Assembly: GCA_030150305.1 (NCBI GenBank)
Contig: JASLGD010000331.1
Location: 1-7,357, forward strand
Length of the DNA stretch: 7,357 bases
Source of the DNA: Caldimonas sp.
GTDB taxonomy: Bacteria > Pseudomonadota > Gammaproteobacteria > Burkholderiales > Burkholderiaceae_C
Direction of reading: 5' to 3'
The notes beneath the pieces were generated by a model that was not told the DNA's origin, ran no database searches, and saw only the letters and a program-made list of their open reading frames with translations. Within the stretch, counting starts at the first letter, position 1; every line of letters begins with the position of its first letter. Made by a program: the position numbers and the translations under genes. Positions 1-6,417 of this stretch are shown piece by piece.

Positions 1-34
1 TGCGCTTCGTCCTCCCGCGACTGCTTCGCCGCTT

Positions 35-805
35 CTGAAGATCGCGACCTGGAACATCAACGGCGTCAACCGCCGCTTGCCGCTCCTGCTCGAGTGGCTG
101 GACGAGTCGCGCCCCGACGTCGTCGCGTTGCAGGAGCTGAAGGCGACCGACGCCGAGTTTCCGCGCGAAGCGATCGAGCGCGCCGGCTACGGCGCGGTCT
201 GTCGCGGCCAGCGGACGTGGCACGGGGTCGCCCTGCTCGCGCGCGGCACCGAGCCGGTGTGCTCGCGGCGCGAGCTGCCGGGCAGTCCCGGCGACCGCGA
301 GGCGCGCTACATCGAGGCCGCGGTCGACGGCGTCCTCGTGACGTCGATCTACCTGCCGAACGGCAACCCGCAACCGGGGCCGAAGTTCGACTACAAGCTC
401 GCCTGGTTCGAACGGCTGCTCGCGCACGCGCGCTCGCTCGCCGACAGCGGCCATCCGGTCGTCCTTGCCGGCGACTACAACGTCGTGCCGACCGACGCCG
501 ACATCTACGCGACGCGCTCGTGGGCGAACAACGCGCTGCTGCAGCCGGCGCCGCGCGCCGCCTACCGGCGGCTGCTCGCGCAGGGCTGGCTCGACGCCGT
601 GCGCGCGCTTCACCCCGACGAGCCGATCTACACGTTCTGGCACTACCTGCGCAACAGCTGGGCGCGCGACGCGGGCCTGCGCATCGACCATCTGCTGCTG
701 AGCGAGAGCATCCAGCCGCGGCTCGTCGCCGCCGGCGTCGACCGCCACGTGCGCGGCCGCGACAACGCGAGCGACCACGCGCCGGTCTGGATCGAGCTCT
801 CCTGA
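35..805 (+). CDS. xth: Exodeoxyribonuclease III / AP endonuclease (Xth family), 5' end uncertain
   Basis: This is a DNA-repair nuclease that cleaves at abasic sites and removes 3' blocking groups or 3' nucleotides in base excision repair. Counting the CTG at 35 as residue 1, all hallmark residues of the endonuclease/exonuclease/phosphatase fold are present: N7 in WNING, the metal ligand E34 in LQELK, Y106 in YLPNG, D147 and N149 in GDYN, D218 in RIDHLLLS, and D247-H248 in SDHAPVW. The numbering puts N7 and E34 exactly where they are in E. coli exonuclease III, and the length (256 aa) is normal. No ATG, GTG or TTG lies in frame before position 77, and starting at the TTG at 77 would delete N7. 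The frame is open to the left edge, so the protein may start outside the window. No clear Shine-Dalgarno precedes position 35. The function is nearly certain; the start is not. Confidence 0.93.
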   Translation: MKIATWNINGVNRRLPLLLEWLDESRPDVVALQELKATDAEFPREAIERAGYGAVCRGQRTWHGVALLARGTEPVCSRRELPGSPGDREARYIEAAVDGVLVTSIYLPNGNPQPGPKFDYKLAWFERLLAHARSLADSGHPVVLAGDYNVVPTDADIYATRSWANNALLQPAPRAAYRRLLAQGWLDAVRALHPDEPIYTFWHYLRNSWARDAGLRIDHLLLSESIQPRLVAAGVDRHVRGRDNASDHAPVWIELS

Positions 806-844
806 GACGGTGCGCTCGGGAACGGTCCTTGCCGCGCTTGCGGC

Positions 845-1159
845 ATGACTGACAAGCACACCCAGGCGACCGCCGACAGCGGCAACATGACGAAGGACCC
901 CGACGACTGGGTCACCGGCGACGAGCCGATGACCGGCGCGCAGCGCTCCTACCTGAAGACGCTTTCCGAGGAGGCGCACGTCGACTTCGACGAGCACCTC
1001 ACCAAGGCAGAAGCGTCGCGCCGCATCGACGAACTGCAGCGGATCACCGGCCGCGGCGTCGAGCGCAAGAGCGAAGGCGGCGAGCACGCTTCGACCAATC
1101 CCGGCAGCGCGGGCGCCGGCGCCGGCGACGAGGCGACCGTCTCGATCGGTCCCGGTTGA
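845..1159 (+). CDS. DUF3072 domain-containing small protein
   Basis: This is a 104-aa hydrophilic, acidic protein. The core, about residues 18-70, runs KDPDDWVTGDEPMTGAQ, then SYLKTLSEE, then LTKAEASRRIDELQ, which is the pattern I recognise as DUF3072. It probably forms a small helical domain. The function is unknown to me. There is no signal peptide or membrane segment. The C-terminal third (from about residue 75) is Gly/Ala/Ser/Glu-rich and looks disordered. It lies 39 bp after the exonuclease stop on the same strand and may be cotranscribed with it, though it has no obvious link to repair. The ATG at 845 lacks a good Shine-Dalgarno. The in-frame ATG at 887, just before the conserved core, is a possible alternative start. 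Its 3' end overlaps the left arm of a hairpin. Confidence 0.85.
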   Translation: MTDKHTQATADSGNMTKDPDDWVTGDEPMTGAQRSYLKTLSEEAHVDFDEHLTKAEASRRIDELQRITGRGVERKSEGGEHASTNPGSAGAGAGDEATVSIGPG

Positions 1160-1188
1160 GAAACGGACCGATCCGCGCCGGCGGCGCG
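1144..1188. terminator. Two adjacent hairpins between convergent genes; possible bidirectional transcription stop
   Basis: Bases 1144-1152 (GATCGGTCC) and 1165-1173 (GGACCGATC) form a perfect 9-bp inverted repeat with a 12-nt loop that contains the stop codon of the DUF3072 gene. It is followed directly by CGCGCC at 1174-1179 and GGCGCG at 1183-1188, a 6-bp stem with a 3-nt loop. Together they fill the 30-bp gap between two convergent genes and would form on either transcript. Neither side has a T-run, so this is not a canonical intrinsic terminator. The terminator role is inferred from position and symmetry. Confidence 0.45.
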
Positions 1189-1189
1189 C

Positions 1190-1636
1190 TCAGACCCGCC
1201 GCCGCCCGCCGGTGTCCGCGGCGAGCGCGTCGGGCCCGAACGCGTTCGGCAGAAGCTCACCCGCCGTCGTCGTGACGAGGCGGCCGTCGCCGCCGTCCGA
1301 ATGCACCGGCGTCGTCGGCTCGCAGAACTCGGCGAGGACCTGGCGGCATGCGCCGCACGGGGTGATCGCGCGCATCTTCTTCGCGGTCACGGCGATCGCC
1401 GCGATTCGCTTCGCGCCCGACGCCACTGCGGTGAAGACGGCGACGCGCTCGGCACACATCGTCAGGCCGTACGACGCGTTCTCGACGTTGACGCCTGTGA
1501 ACACGCGGCCGCGATCGTCGATGACCGCGGCGGCGACGGGGAACCGGGAGTACGGTGCGTGCGCGAAGTCGATCGCGGCGCGCGCCGCCTCGAGCAGCGC
1601 ACGCGCATCGTCGGGCGCCGGTCGCGCCTTAGACAC
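1190..1636 (-). CDS. cdd: Cytidine deaminase, homotetrameric zinc type
   Basis: This enzyme converts cytidine or deoxycytidine to uridine or deoxyuridine in cytosolic pyrimidine salvage. The 148-aa protein has the short one-domain form of the family. Visible motifs are FTGVNVENASYG at residues 46-57 (N50 and E52 bind the ribose), the catalytic CAER at 61-64 with zinc ligand C61 and proton shuttle E63, and PCGACRQ at 93-99 with zinc ligands C94 and C97. The start is a GTG (bases 1636-1634) 12 bp after the stop of the upstream dehydratase gene, with only a weak purine-rich stretch before it; no ATG is available nearby. The tail after about residue 130 is slightly longer than usual and ends in several arginines. 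It appears to be the last gene of the operon and converges on the DUF3072 gene. Its link to sugar-acid metabolism is unclear and may be only positional. Confidence 0.95.
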   Translation of the reverse strand: MSKARPAPDDARALLEAARAAIDFAHAPYSRFPVAAAVIDDRGRVFTGVNVENASYGLTMCAERVAVFTAVASGAKRIAAIAVTAKKMRAITPCGACRQVLAEFCEPTTPVHSDGGDGRLVTTTAGELLPNAFGPDALAADTGGRRRV

Positions 1637-1648
1637 GGGCCCGTCCGC

Positions 1649-3178
1649 TCACATCACCGCGCCGAGCGACCAGGGAACGAACTCGTTCTGGCCGTAGCCG
1701 TGCAGCTCGCTCTTGGTCTTCCTGCCCGACGCCGTCTCGAGCATCAGGCGAAAGATGCGCTCGCCCATCGCGTCGATCGAGACGGTGCCGTCGACGACGT
1801 CGCCGCAGTTGATGTCGATGTCGTCTTCCTGCTGCTGCCAGAGCGCGGTGTTGGTCGAGAGCTTGAGCGACGGCGCCGGCGCGCAGCCGTACGCCGAGCC
1901 GCGGCCGGTCGTGAAGCAGATCAGGTTGGCGCCGCCGGCGACCTGGCCGGTCGCCGACACCGGGTCGTAGCCCGGCGTGTCCATGAAGACGAGCCCCTTG
2001 GCCGTGACCGGCTCGGCGTACTCGACGACGTCGACCAGGTTCGTCGTCCCGCTCTTGGCGATCGCGCCGAGGCTCTTCTCGAGGATCGTCGTCAGGCCGC
2101 CCGCCTTGTTGCCGGCCGACGGGTTGTTGTCCATCGCGGCGTCGTTGCGCTCGCAGTAGCGCTCCCACCAGCGGATGCGCGCGATCAGCTTGTCGGCGAC
2201 CTCCTTGGAGACCGCGCGCCGCGTCAGCAGGTGCTCGCCGCCGTAGATCTCCGGCGTCTCCGAGAGGATCGCGGTGCCGCCGTGGCGGACGAGCCGGTCG
2301 ACCGCGGCGCCGAGCGCCGGGTTGGCGCTGATGCCGGAGTAGCCGTCCGATCCGCCGCATTGCAGGCCGACCACGATGTGGCTCGCCGGCACCGGCACCC
2401 GCGCGACGCGGTTGGCTTCGTCGAGCAGCCATTCGACGAGCTCGATGCCGTGCGCGACCGTCTTCTTCGTGCCGCCCGTCTCCTGGATGTTGAAGGTGTG
2501 CAGCGCCGGGCCGCCGGCGAGCCGCTCCTGCTCCATCAGGCCGCTGATCTGGTTGGTCTCGCAGCCGAGGCCGACGACGAGCACCGAGGCGAAGTTGGCG
2601 TGCCGCGCATAGCCGCCGAGCGTGCGCCGCAGCACCTGCAGCGGCTCGCCGGCGCTGTCGGTCGCGCAGCCGGCGCCGTGCGTGAGCGCAACGACGCCGT
2701 CGACGTTGGCGAAGCGTGCCAGCGGATCGTGCCGAGCGTCGCGGCGGAAGTGGTCGGCGATCGCGCGCGCGACCGTCGCCGAGCAGTTGACCGACGTCAG
2801 GATGCCGACGTAGTTGCGCGTCGCGACGCGGCCGTCGCTGCGCACGATGCCGTCGAACGTCGCCGGCTCGCTCGCGTACGCGGTCGGCCGGGTCGCGCTC
2901 GCGGCGGCGTAGTCGCGCGCGAACGACGAGAACTCGAGGTTGTGCGTGTGGACGTGCTGGCCGGGCGCGATGTCGACCTTCGCGCTGCCGATGATCTGGT
3001 CGTAGCGGCGCACCGGCTCGCCGGCGCGGATCGCGCGCGTCGCGACCTTGTGGCCGGCCGGCACGAGCCCGGCGACGGTGATGCCTTCGCTCTCGATGCG
3101 CGTGCCGCCGACGAGCTGGCGGCGCGCGATGACGACGTCGTCGTGGGGATGGATGCGGATGACGAGCGGCTGAGTCAC
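1649..3178 (-). CDS. UxaA-family sugar-acid dehydratase (altronate/galactarate dehydratase type; probable L-fuconate dehydratase)
   Basis: The family consists of metal-dependent, non-enolase dehydratases that turn aldonates or aldarates into 2-keto-3-deoxy acids. The protein is 509 aa, the usual length. An N-terminal SAF-like domain (about residues 10-82) ends with GQHVHTHNLEF (HTHN at 77-80). It is followed by GRVATRNYVGI (116-126) and the family cysteines C132, C171 (THGAGC), C206 (GLGCETNQ) and C274 (QCGGSDGYSG). Towards the C terminus are FTTGRGSAYGC (C432) and DINCGDV (C458). The GTG start (3178-3176) overlaps the FUSC stop as GTGA and has an AGGAA Shine-Dalgarno 6 nt upstream. The reading frame stays open far upstream, but that stretch is an arginine-rich shadow of the FUSC gene. 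The neighbouring keto-deoxy-fuconate dehydrogenase and hydrolase point to a 6-deoxyhexonate such as L-fuconate. That substrate is inferred; altronate, galactarate or L-rhamnonate are alternatives. Confidence 0.93.
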   Translation of the reverse strand: MTQPLVIRIHPHDDVVIARRQLVGGTRIESEGITVAGLVPAGHKVATRAIRAGEPVRRYDQIIGSAKVDIAPGQHVHTHNLEFSSFARDYAAASATRPTAYASEPATFDGIVRSDGRVATRNYVGILTSVNCSATVARAIADHFRRDARHDPLARFANVDGVVALTHGAGCATDSAGEPLQVLRRTLGGYARHANFASVLVVGLGCETNQISGLMEQERLAGGPALHTFNIQETGGTKKTVAHGIELVEWLLDEANRVARVPVPASHIVVGLQCGGSDGYSGISANPALGAAVDRLVRHGGTAILSETPEIYGGEHLLTRRAVSKEVADKLIARIRWWERYCERNDAAMDNNPSAGNKAGGLTTILEKSLGAIAKSGTTNLVDVVEYAEPVTAKGLVFMDTPGYDPVSATGQVAGGANLICFTTGRGSAYGCAPAPSLKLSTNTALWQQQEDDIDINCGDVVDGTVSIDAMGERIFRLMLETASGRKTKSELHGYGQNEFVPWSLGAVM

Positions 3179-5370
3179 GGCGTGTTCCTGCGGGCAGCGA
3201 GGAGTGTATTTCGCGCCGCCTCGCCGGCCGCGGCGAGGCTCGCCTGCGCCTCGGCGCGGATCTCGGTCGCTTCGCGCACGAGCTGCGCGAGCCGGCGCGC
3301 GAGCCACGGCACGACGTCGGCGGTCGGCGGCTGCGCGGGCAGGAGCTCGACGTCGTCGACCGCCGCCGCGGCGGTCGCGGCGGTGCGCTCGGCGACGTCG
3401 TCGGGCGTGGCGATGTCGAGGCACGCGCGCAACGCCGCGACCGCGTCGGCGAGCGCGGCATCGACGCGGCGCAGCTCGGCGGCGTCGTCGAGCCGCGCGA
3501 GCGAATGGCGAACGAGCGAGAGATGCGCCATGAACCGCTCGCCGTGGTCGAGCAGCGCGGCGACGCGCTCGATCGGCAGCCGCACGCCGCGCGGCTCGGC
3601 GCGGCTGCGCGACAGCGCCGCGCCGAGCGCGGCGAGCGACTCGTAGGCCTTGCGACGCGCCATCCGCTCGTCGACGGCGTCGCCCGAGCCGGCGCGCAGC
3701 GAGTGCGCCGCGTACGCGCTCAGCTCCCGCAGCGCGCGGCCGATCGCGTCGGGCACGCTGCGCCGTTCCCACGACGGCAGCACGTAGCTGAAGCACCACG
3801 CGAGCATCGCGCCGAGGAAGGTGTCGGCGATGCGCTCGCCGATCGCGAAGCCCGCTTCGGGATTGACGAGGTGCGACTGCAGCAGCGCCATCACGCTCGC
3901 CGCCGTCGCCGTCACCCAGTAGCGCTGGGTGACGAACGAGTGCGCGGTCGCGAGCGCGACGAGGAACGCGGCGTTGACCGAGATCGGCGACGGCAGGTGC
4001 GCGATGCCGATGACGAGGAGGCAGCCGAGCACGGTGCCGAGGACGCGGGCGTTGCGCCGCGCGAGCGTGTCGCCGAGGCTGCCGCGCAGCACGACGGCGA
4101 CGCTCAGCACGAGCCAGTACGGATGCGCGCCCCAGGGCAGCGCGAGCGCGAGGTAGTAGGCGGTGCCGAGCGCGAGCGACATCCGGATCGCGTGGCGCAG
4201 CACCGGCGAGGCGAGGCGCCAATGAGGCTTGAGCGCGCGCAGCGGCCAGCCTTCGGGAGCGACGAAGCTCTGCAGCTGCTCGGGCGTGAGCGGCAGCGCC
4301 TCGCGCTCGCCGCCCAGCAGGCGGTGGATGCCTTCGACGTCGCCGGCGAGCCGGTCGAAGCGGCCGTGCAGGACCGGCAGCAGGCGCGCGCGCGCGTCGT
4401 CCTGGGCGAGCCTGCGCGCGTCGGCGACGGCGGCGAACGCGAGCGACCATTCGGGCGCTGCCGGCGCCGTCGACGTCGAGCCGTCGCGCAGCGCGTCGGC
4501 GGCAGCGCCGAGGCGATCGCCGAGCGCGCGCAGCACCGCGGCCGCATGCTCGAGGATCTCGCGCCCGCCGTCGTCGCTGCCGAGCAGGGCGACGTCGAGG
4601 CGGCTCGTCAGCAGCGCGTCGCGCAGGTCGATCAGCCGCAGCACGATGGCGACGTCGCGCTGCCAGCATCTGCTGTGCACCGCGGGGTAGACGAGGTCGC
4701 GCGCGACCTGGAGGCGATCGGCGAGCACCGCCTCGCCGCCGATCCACGCGCGCAGCGGTGGCGCCTCGCCGGCGAGGACGCGGTAGGCGACGAGCACGTC
4801 GGCGCGCGAGCGGAACAACGCCGCCGCGGCGCGCATCGCCGCCACCACCGCGAGCGTGCGAAAGCGGCGCTGCAGCACCGTGCTCGAGAGCAGTGACCAG
4901 CCGAGATACGCGAGCGCGCCGCACGCGCCCCAGCCGGCGATCGCGAGCTCGTGCTCCGCCGGCGGCACCGCCATCGCGAAGATCACCGCCAGCACCGGCG
5001 CGAACGAGACCGGGCCGGCGCGCGCTCCCCAGGCGAGCGCCATCATGGCGACGAACGCGACCGCGATGACGACGACGCCGAGCGCGTTCGGGCGGGAACG
5101 CACGAGGTCGACCGCGAGCGCGCCGAGGATGCTCAGCAGCGCCGCGGCGCCGACGCGGTGCCAGGTGCGCGACGGCGTGTTCGGGAGGTCGGCGATGCTC
5201 GCCGAGACGGCGCCGCTGACGACGAGCGCCGCCGCGTGGGCGCCGGCGAGCTCGCGAACGACGAGCTGGAGGACGCCGATGCCGACCGCGACGGCGATGC
5301 CGTTGACGACGTACGCCGGCAGCAGGCGCCACGGCCGAAGCCACGCCGGCAGCACGCTGGCGTCCGCCAC
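3175..5370 (-). CDS. FUSC family integral membrane protein (YccS/aromatic acid exporter-like)
   Basis: This is a 731-aa inner-membrane protein with the two-module layout of FUSC proteins. The first group of about six hydrophobic segments lies at roughly residues 17-38, 45-61, 72-90, 95-115, 121-136 and 143-163. A soluble helical region follows (about 170-390), then a second group of about five to six segments between about 393 and 531. The second group ends in LPSWERR (531-537) and contains the conserved FUSC stretch LSVAVVLRGSLGDTLARRNARV. A cytosolic helical tail (about 538-731) follows. Family members, such as the E. coli aromatic-acid efflux component AaeB, export small organic or aromatic acids; YccS itself is uncharacterised. 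The first usable start is the GTG at 5370, 14 bp after the hydrolase stop; a GTG at 5355 is possible. The stop overlaps the next gene's GTG by 4 bp. The substrate is unknown; operon position suggests a carboxylic acid. Confidence 0.88.
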   Translation of the reverse strand: MADASVLPAWLRPWRLLPAYVVNGIAVAVGIGVLQLVVRELAGAHAAALVVSGAVSASIADLPNTPSRTWHRVGAAALLSILGALAVDLVRSRPNALGVVVIAVAFVAMMALAWGARAGPVSFAPVLAVIFAMAVPPAEHELAIAGWGACGALAYLGWSLLSSTVLQRRFRTLAVVAAMRAAAALFRSRADVLVAYRVLAGEAPPLRAWIGGEAVLADRLQVARDLVYPAVHSRCWQRDVAIVLRLIDLRDALLTSRLDVALLGSDDGGREILEHAAAVLRALGDRLGAAADALRDGSTSTAPAAPEWSLAFAAVADARRLAQDDARARLLPVLHGRFDRLAGDVEGIHRLLGGEREALPLTPEQLQSFVAPEGWPLRALKPHWRLASPVLRHAIRMSLALGTAYYLALALPWGAHPYWLVLSVAVVLRGSLGDTLARRNARVLGTVLGCLLVIGIAHLPSPISVNAAFLVALATAHSFVTQRYWVTATAASVMALLQSHLVNPEAGFAIGERIADTFLGAMLAWCFSYVLPSWERRSVPDAIGRALRELSAYAAHSLRAGSGDAVDERMARRKAYESLAALGAALSRSRAEPRGVRLPIERVAALLDHGERFMAHLSLVRHSLARLDDAAELRRVDAALADAVAALRACLDIATPDDVAERTAATAAAAVDDVELLPAQPPTADVVPWLARRLAQLVREATEIRAEAQASLAAAGEAARNTLLAARRNTP
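3185..3189 (-). promoter_or_regulatory. Ribosome binding site fixing the GTG start of the UxaA-family gene
   Basis: On the minus strand AGGAA lies 6 nt before the GTG at 3178. It sits inside the last codons of the FUSC gene. With the GTGA stop/start overlap it supports reinitiation by ribosomes finishing the FUSC message. It is the main reason to choose this start in a frame that is otherwise open for hundreds of codons upstream. Confidence 0.7.
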
Positions 5371-5384
5371 CGTGGCCGCCGCGC

Positions 5385-6248
5385 TCAGTCGTCGATCAGC
5401 GCCGGATTCCAGGCGTGGATGGTCTGCCGCTGCTCGCCCAAGCCCGCGATGCCGAGGCGCACCTCCTCGCCGGCCTTGAGGAACGTCGGCGGCTTCATGC
5501 CCATGCCGACGCCGGGCGGCGTCCCGGTCGAGATGAGATCGCCCGGCCACAGCGTCATGAAGCGGCTGCAGTACGCGACGAGCTCGGCGACGCCGAAGAT
5601 CATCGTGCCGGTCGTTCCGTTCTGGCGGCGCTGGCCGTTGACGTCGAGCCACATCGCGAGGTCCTGCGGATCCTTGACCTCGTCGGCGCTGACCATCCAC
5701 GGCCCGACCGGGCCGAACGTGTCGCAGCCCTTGCCCTTGTCCCACGTGCCGCCGCGCTCGAGCTGGTATTCGCGCTCGGAGACGTCGTTGACGACGCAGT
5801 AGCCGGCGACGTAGCGCAGCGCGTCGGCCTGGTCGACGTAGCGCGCCTTCTGGCCGATGACGACGCCGAGCTCGACCTCCCAGTCGCACTTGAGCGAGCC
5901 CTGCGGCAGCACGACCGCGTCGTTGGCCCCGACGATCGCGCTCGTCGGCTTCATGAAGATGATCGGCTCCTTCGGGATCGGCGCGCCGGTCTCGGCGGCG
6001 TGGTCCGAATAGTTGAGGCCGATGCAGATGAACTTGCCCATGCCGCGCCACGGCGGCGCGATGCGGCCGACGTTCGCGACGGCGGGCAGCTTCGCCGCGT
6101 CGAGCTCGGCGAGGCGGCGCAGGTTCTCCGGGCGCAGCGTGTCGGCCGTGATGTCCGGCACGACGCCCGCGAGCTCGCGCACCGTGCCCTGCGCGTCGAC
6201 GAGCGCGGGCTTCTCCGCGCCCTTGGCGCCGTATCGCATGAGTTTCAT
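5385..6248 (-). CDS. FAH-family hydrolase, probable 2,4-diketo-3-deoxy-L-fuconate hydrolase
   Basis: The predicted reaction is cleavage of a 2,4-diketo acid to pyruvate plus a 2-hydroxy acid, L-lactate for the fuconate intermediate. The protein is 287 aa. It has a short N-terminal domain (about 1-68) followed by the fumarylacetoacetate hydrolase catalytic domain (about 70-284). Motifs are GLNYSDHAAE (77-86), the divalent-metal ligands E124 and E126 in DWEVELG and D155 in VVNDVSERE, the GKGCDTFGP loop (172-180), and TGTPPGVG (241-248). The ATG at 6248 has an AAGGGGA ribosome site about 5 nt upstream; the ATG at 6239 is too far in and lacks one. The same subfamily is often labelled ureidoglycolate lyase, but the adjacent fuconate-type SDR favours the diketo-acid hydrolase role. 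The family is certain; the exact substrate is inferred from context. Confidence 0.93.
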   Translation of the reverse strand: MKLMRYGAKGAEKPALVDAQGTVRELAGVVPDITADTLRPENLRRLAELDAAKLPAVANVGRIAPPWRGMGKFICIGLNYSDHAAETGAPIPKEPIIFMKPTSAIVGANDAVVLPQGSLKCDWEVELGVVIGQKARYVDQADALRYVAGYCVVNDVSEREYQLERGGTWDKGKGCDTFGPVGPWMVSADEVKDPQDLAMWLDVNGQRRQNGTTGTMIFGVAELVAYCSRFMTLWPGDLISTGTPPGVGMGMKPPTFLKAGEEVRLGIAGLGEQRQTIHAWNPALIDD

Positions 6249-6252
6249 GAGG

Positions 6253-6259
6253 TCCCCTT
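6253..6259 (-). promoter_or_regulatory. Ribosome binding site of the FAH hydrolase gene
   Basis: AAGGGGA on the minus strand ends about 4-5 nt before the ATG at 6248. It fixes that codon as the start instead of the second in-frame ATG at 6239. It is the strongest purine-rich site upstream of any gene in the window and would let the hydrolase be translated independently, downstream of the structured repeat. Confidence 0.65.
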
Positions 6260-6277
6260 CAGTGTCGTGCCGTCGAT

Positions 6278-6412
6278 TGTCGTCCCGAGCCGGGGCGAAG
6301 CCTCCGAGAGTGTCATCCCGAGCCGCAGGCGAAGGATCTGCGCGTGCCCGGACCCGAGATCCTTCGCTTCGCTCAGGATCGCGCAGTGCCGCGAGGATCG
6401 CGCAGCGCCGCG
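6278..6412. repeat. Intergenic palindromic repeat element (REP-like) in the SDR-FAH spacer
   Basis: The 169-bp gap (6249-6417) is mostly filled by repeat units. A degenerate direct copy starts at 6278 (TGTCGTCCCGAGCC) and a second at 6311 (TGTCATCCCGAGCC). The second unit pairs with an inverted arm: GCGAAGGATCT (6329-6339) is perfectly complementary to AGATCCTTCGC (6357-6367). ATCCCGAGC (6315-6323) pairs at 8 of 9 positions with GCTCAGGAT (6371-6379). The loop is 17 nt. The motif resembles the dispersed TCATCCTGAGCGAAGCGAAGGATCT-type intergenic repeats found in many environmental bacterial genomes, as I recall. It contains no open frame of interest. In the operon mRNA it would fold into a long hairpin between two genes. 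Confidence 0.75.
6375..6412. repeat. 19-bp tandem duplication at the edge of the palindromic element
   Basis: Bases 6375-6393 and 6394-6412 are two head-to-tail copies of AGGATCGCGCAGYGCCGCG, differing only at 6387 (T) and 6406 (C). The first copy begins inside the right arm of the palindrome, so the duplication probably arose from the repeat's end by slippage. It ends 5 bp before the SDR stop codon. Confidence 0.8.
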
Positions 6413-6417
6413 CGACC

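Noticed and set aside
831..844. Small hairpin GCCGC-GCTT-GCGGC directly before the DUF3072 ATG.
   Set aside because: A 5-bp GC stem is common by chance at this base composition, and no ribosome site is masked by it.
94..852. A 252-codon frame overlapping the exonuclease gene on the same strand.
   Set aside because: It is an arginine/alanine-rich shadow of the exonuclease frame, which carries every catalytic residue of its family.
1301..4896. Long plus-strand open frames antisense to the cdd, dehydratase and FUSC genes (up to 781 codons).
   Set aside because: They are rich in Arg, Ala, Asp and Val with no recognisable domain, as expected for the antisense of GC-rich genes. The minus-strand genes have full catalytic motifs.
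3179..5344. The UxaA reading frame stays open for over 700 codons upstream, suggesting a 1231-aa fusion protein.
   Set aside because: The upstream part is low-complexity Arg/Ala/Pro-rich translation out of frame over the FUSC gene. The family N terminus, ribosome site and GTGA overlap place the start at 3178.
5371..6051. Extension of the FUSC frame upstream to make a 958-aa protein.
   Set aside because: The added stretch is a shadow frame of the FAH hydrolase. The first plausible start after the hydrolase stop is the GTG at 5370.
6249..6417. Whether the repeat-filled spacer is a CRISPR array, a small gene or an internal promoter.
   Set aside because: The units are two degenerate copies plus a palindrome with no regular spacers. 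No codable frame has a start and ribosome site, and no convincing -35/-10 pair was found.
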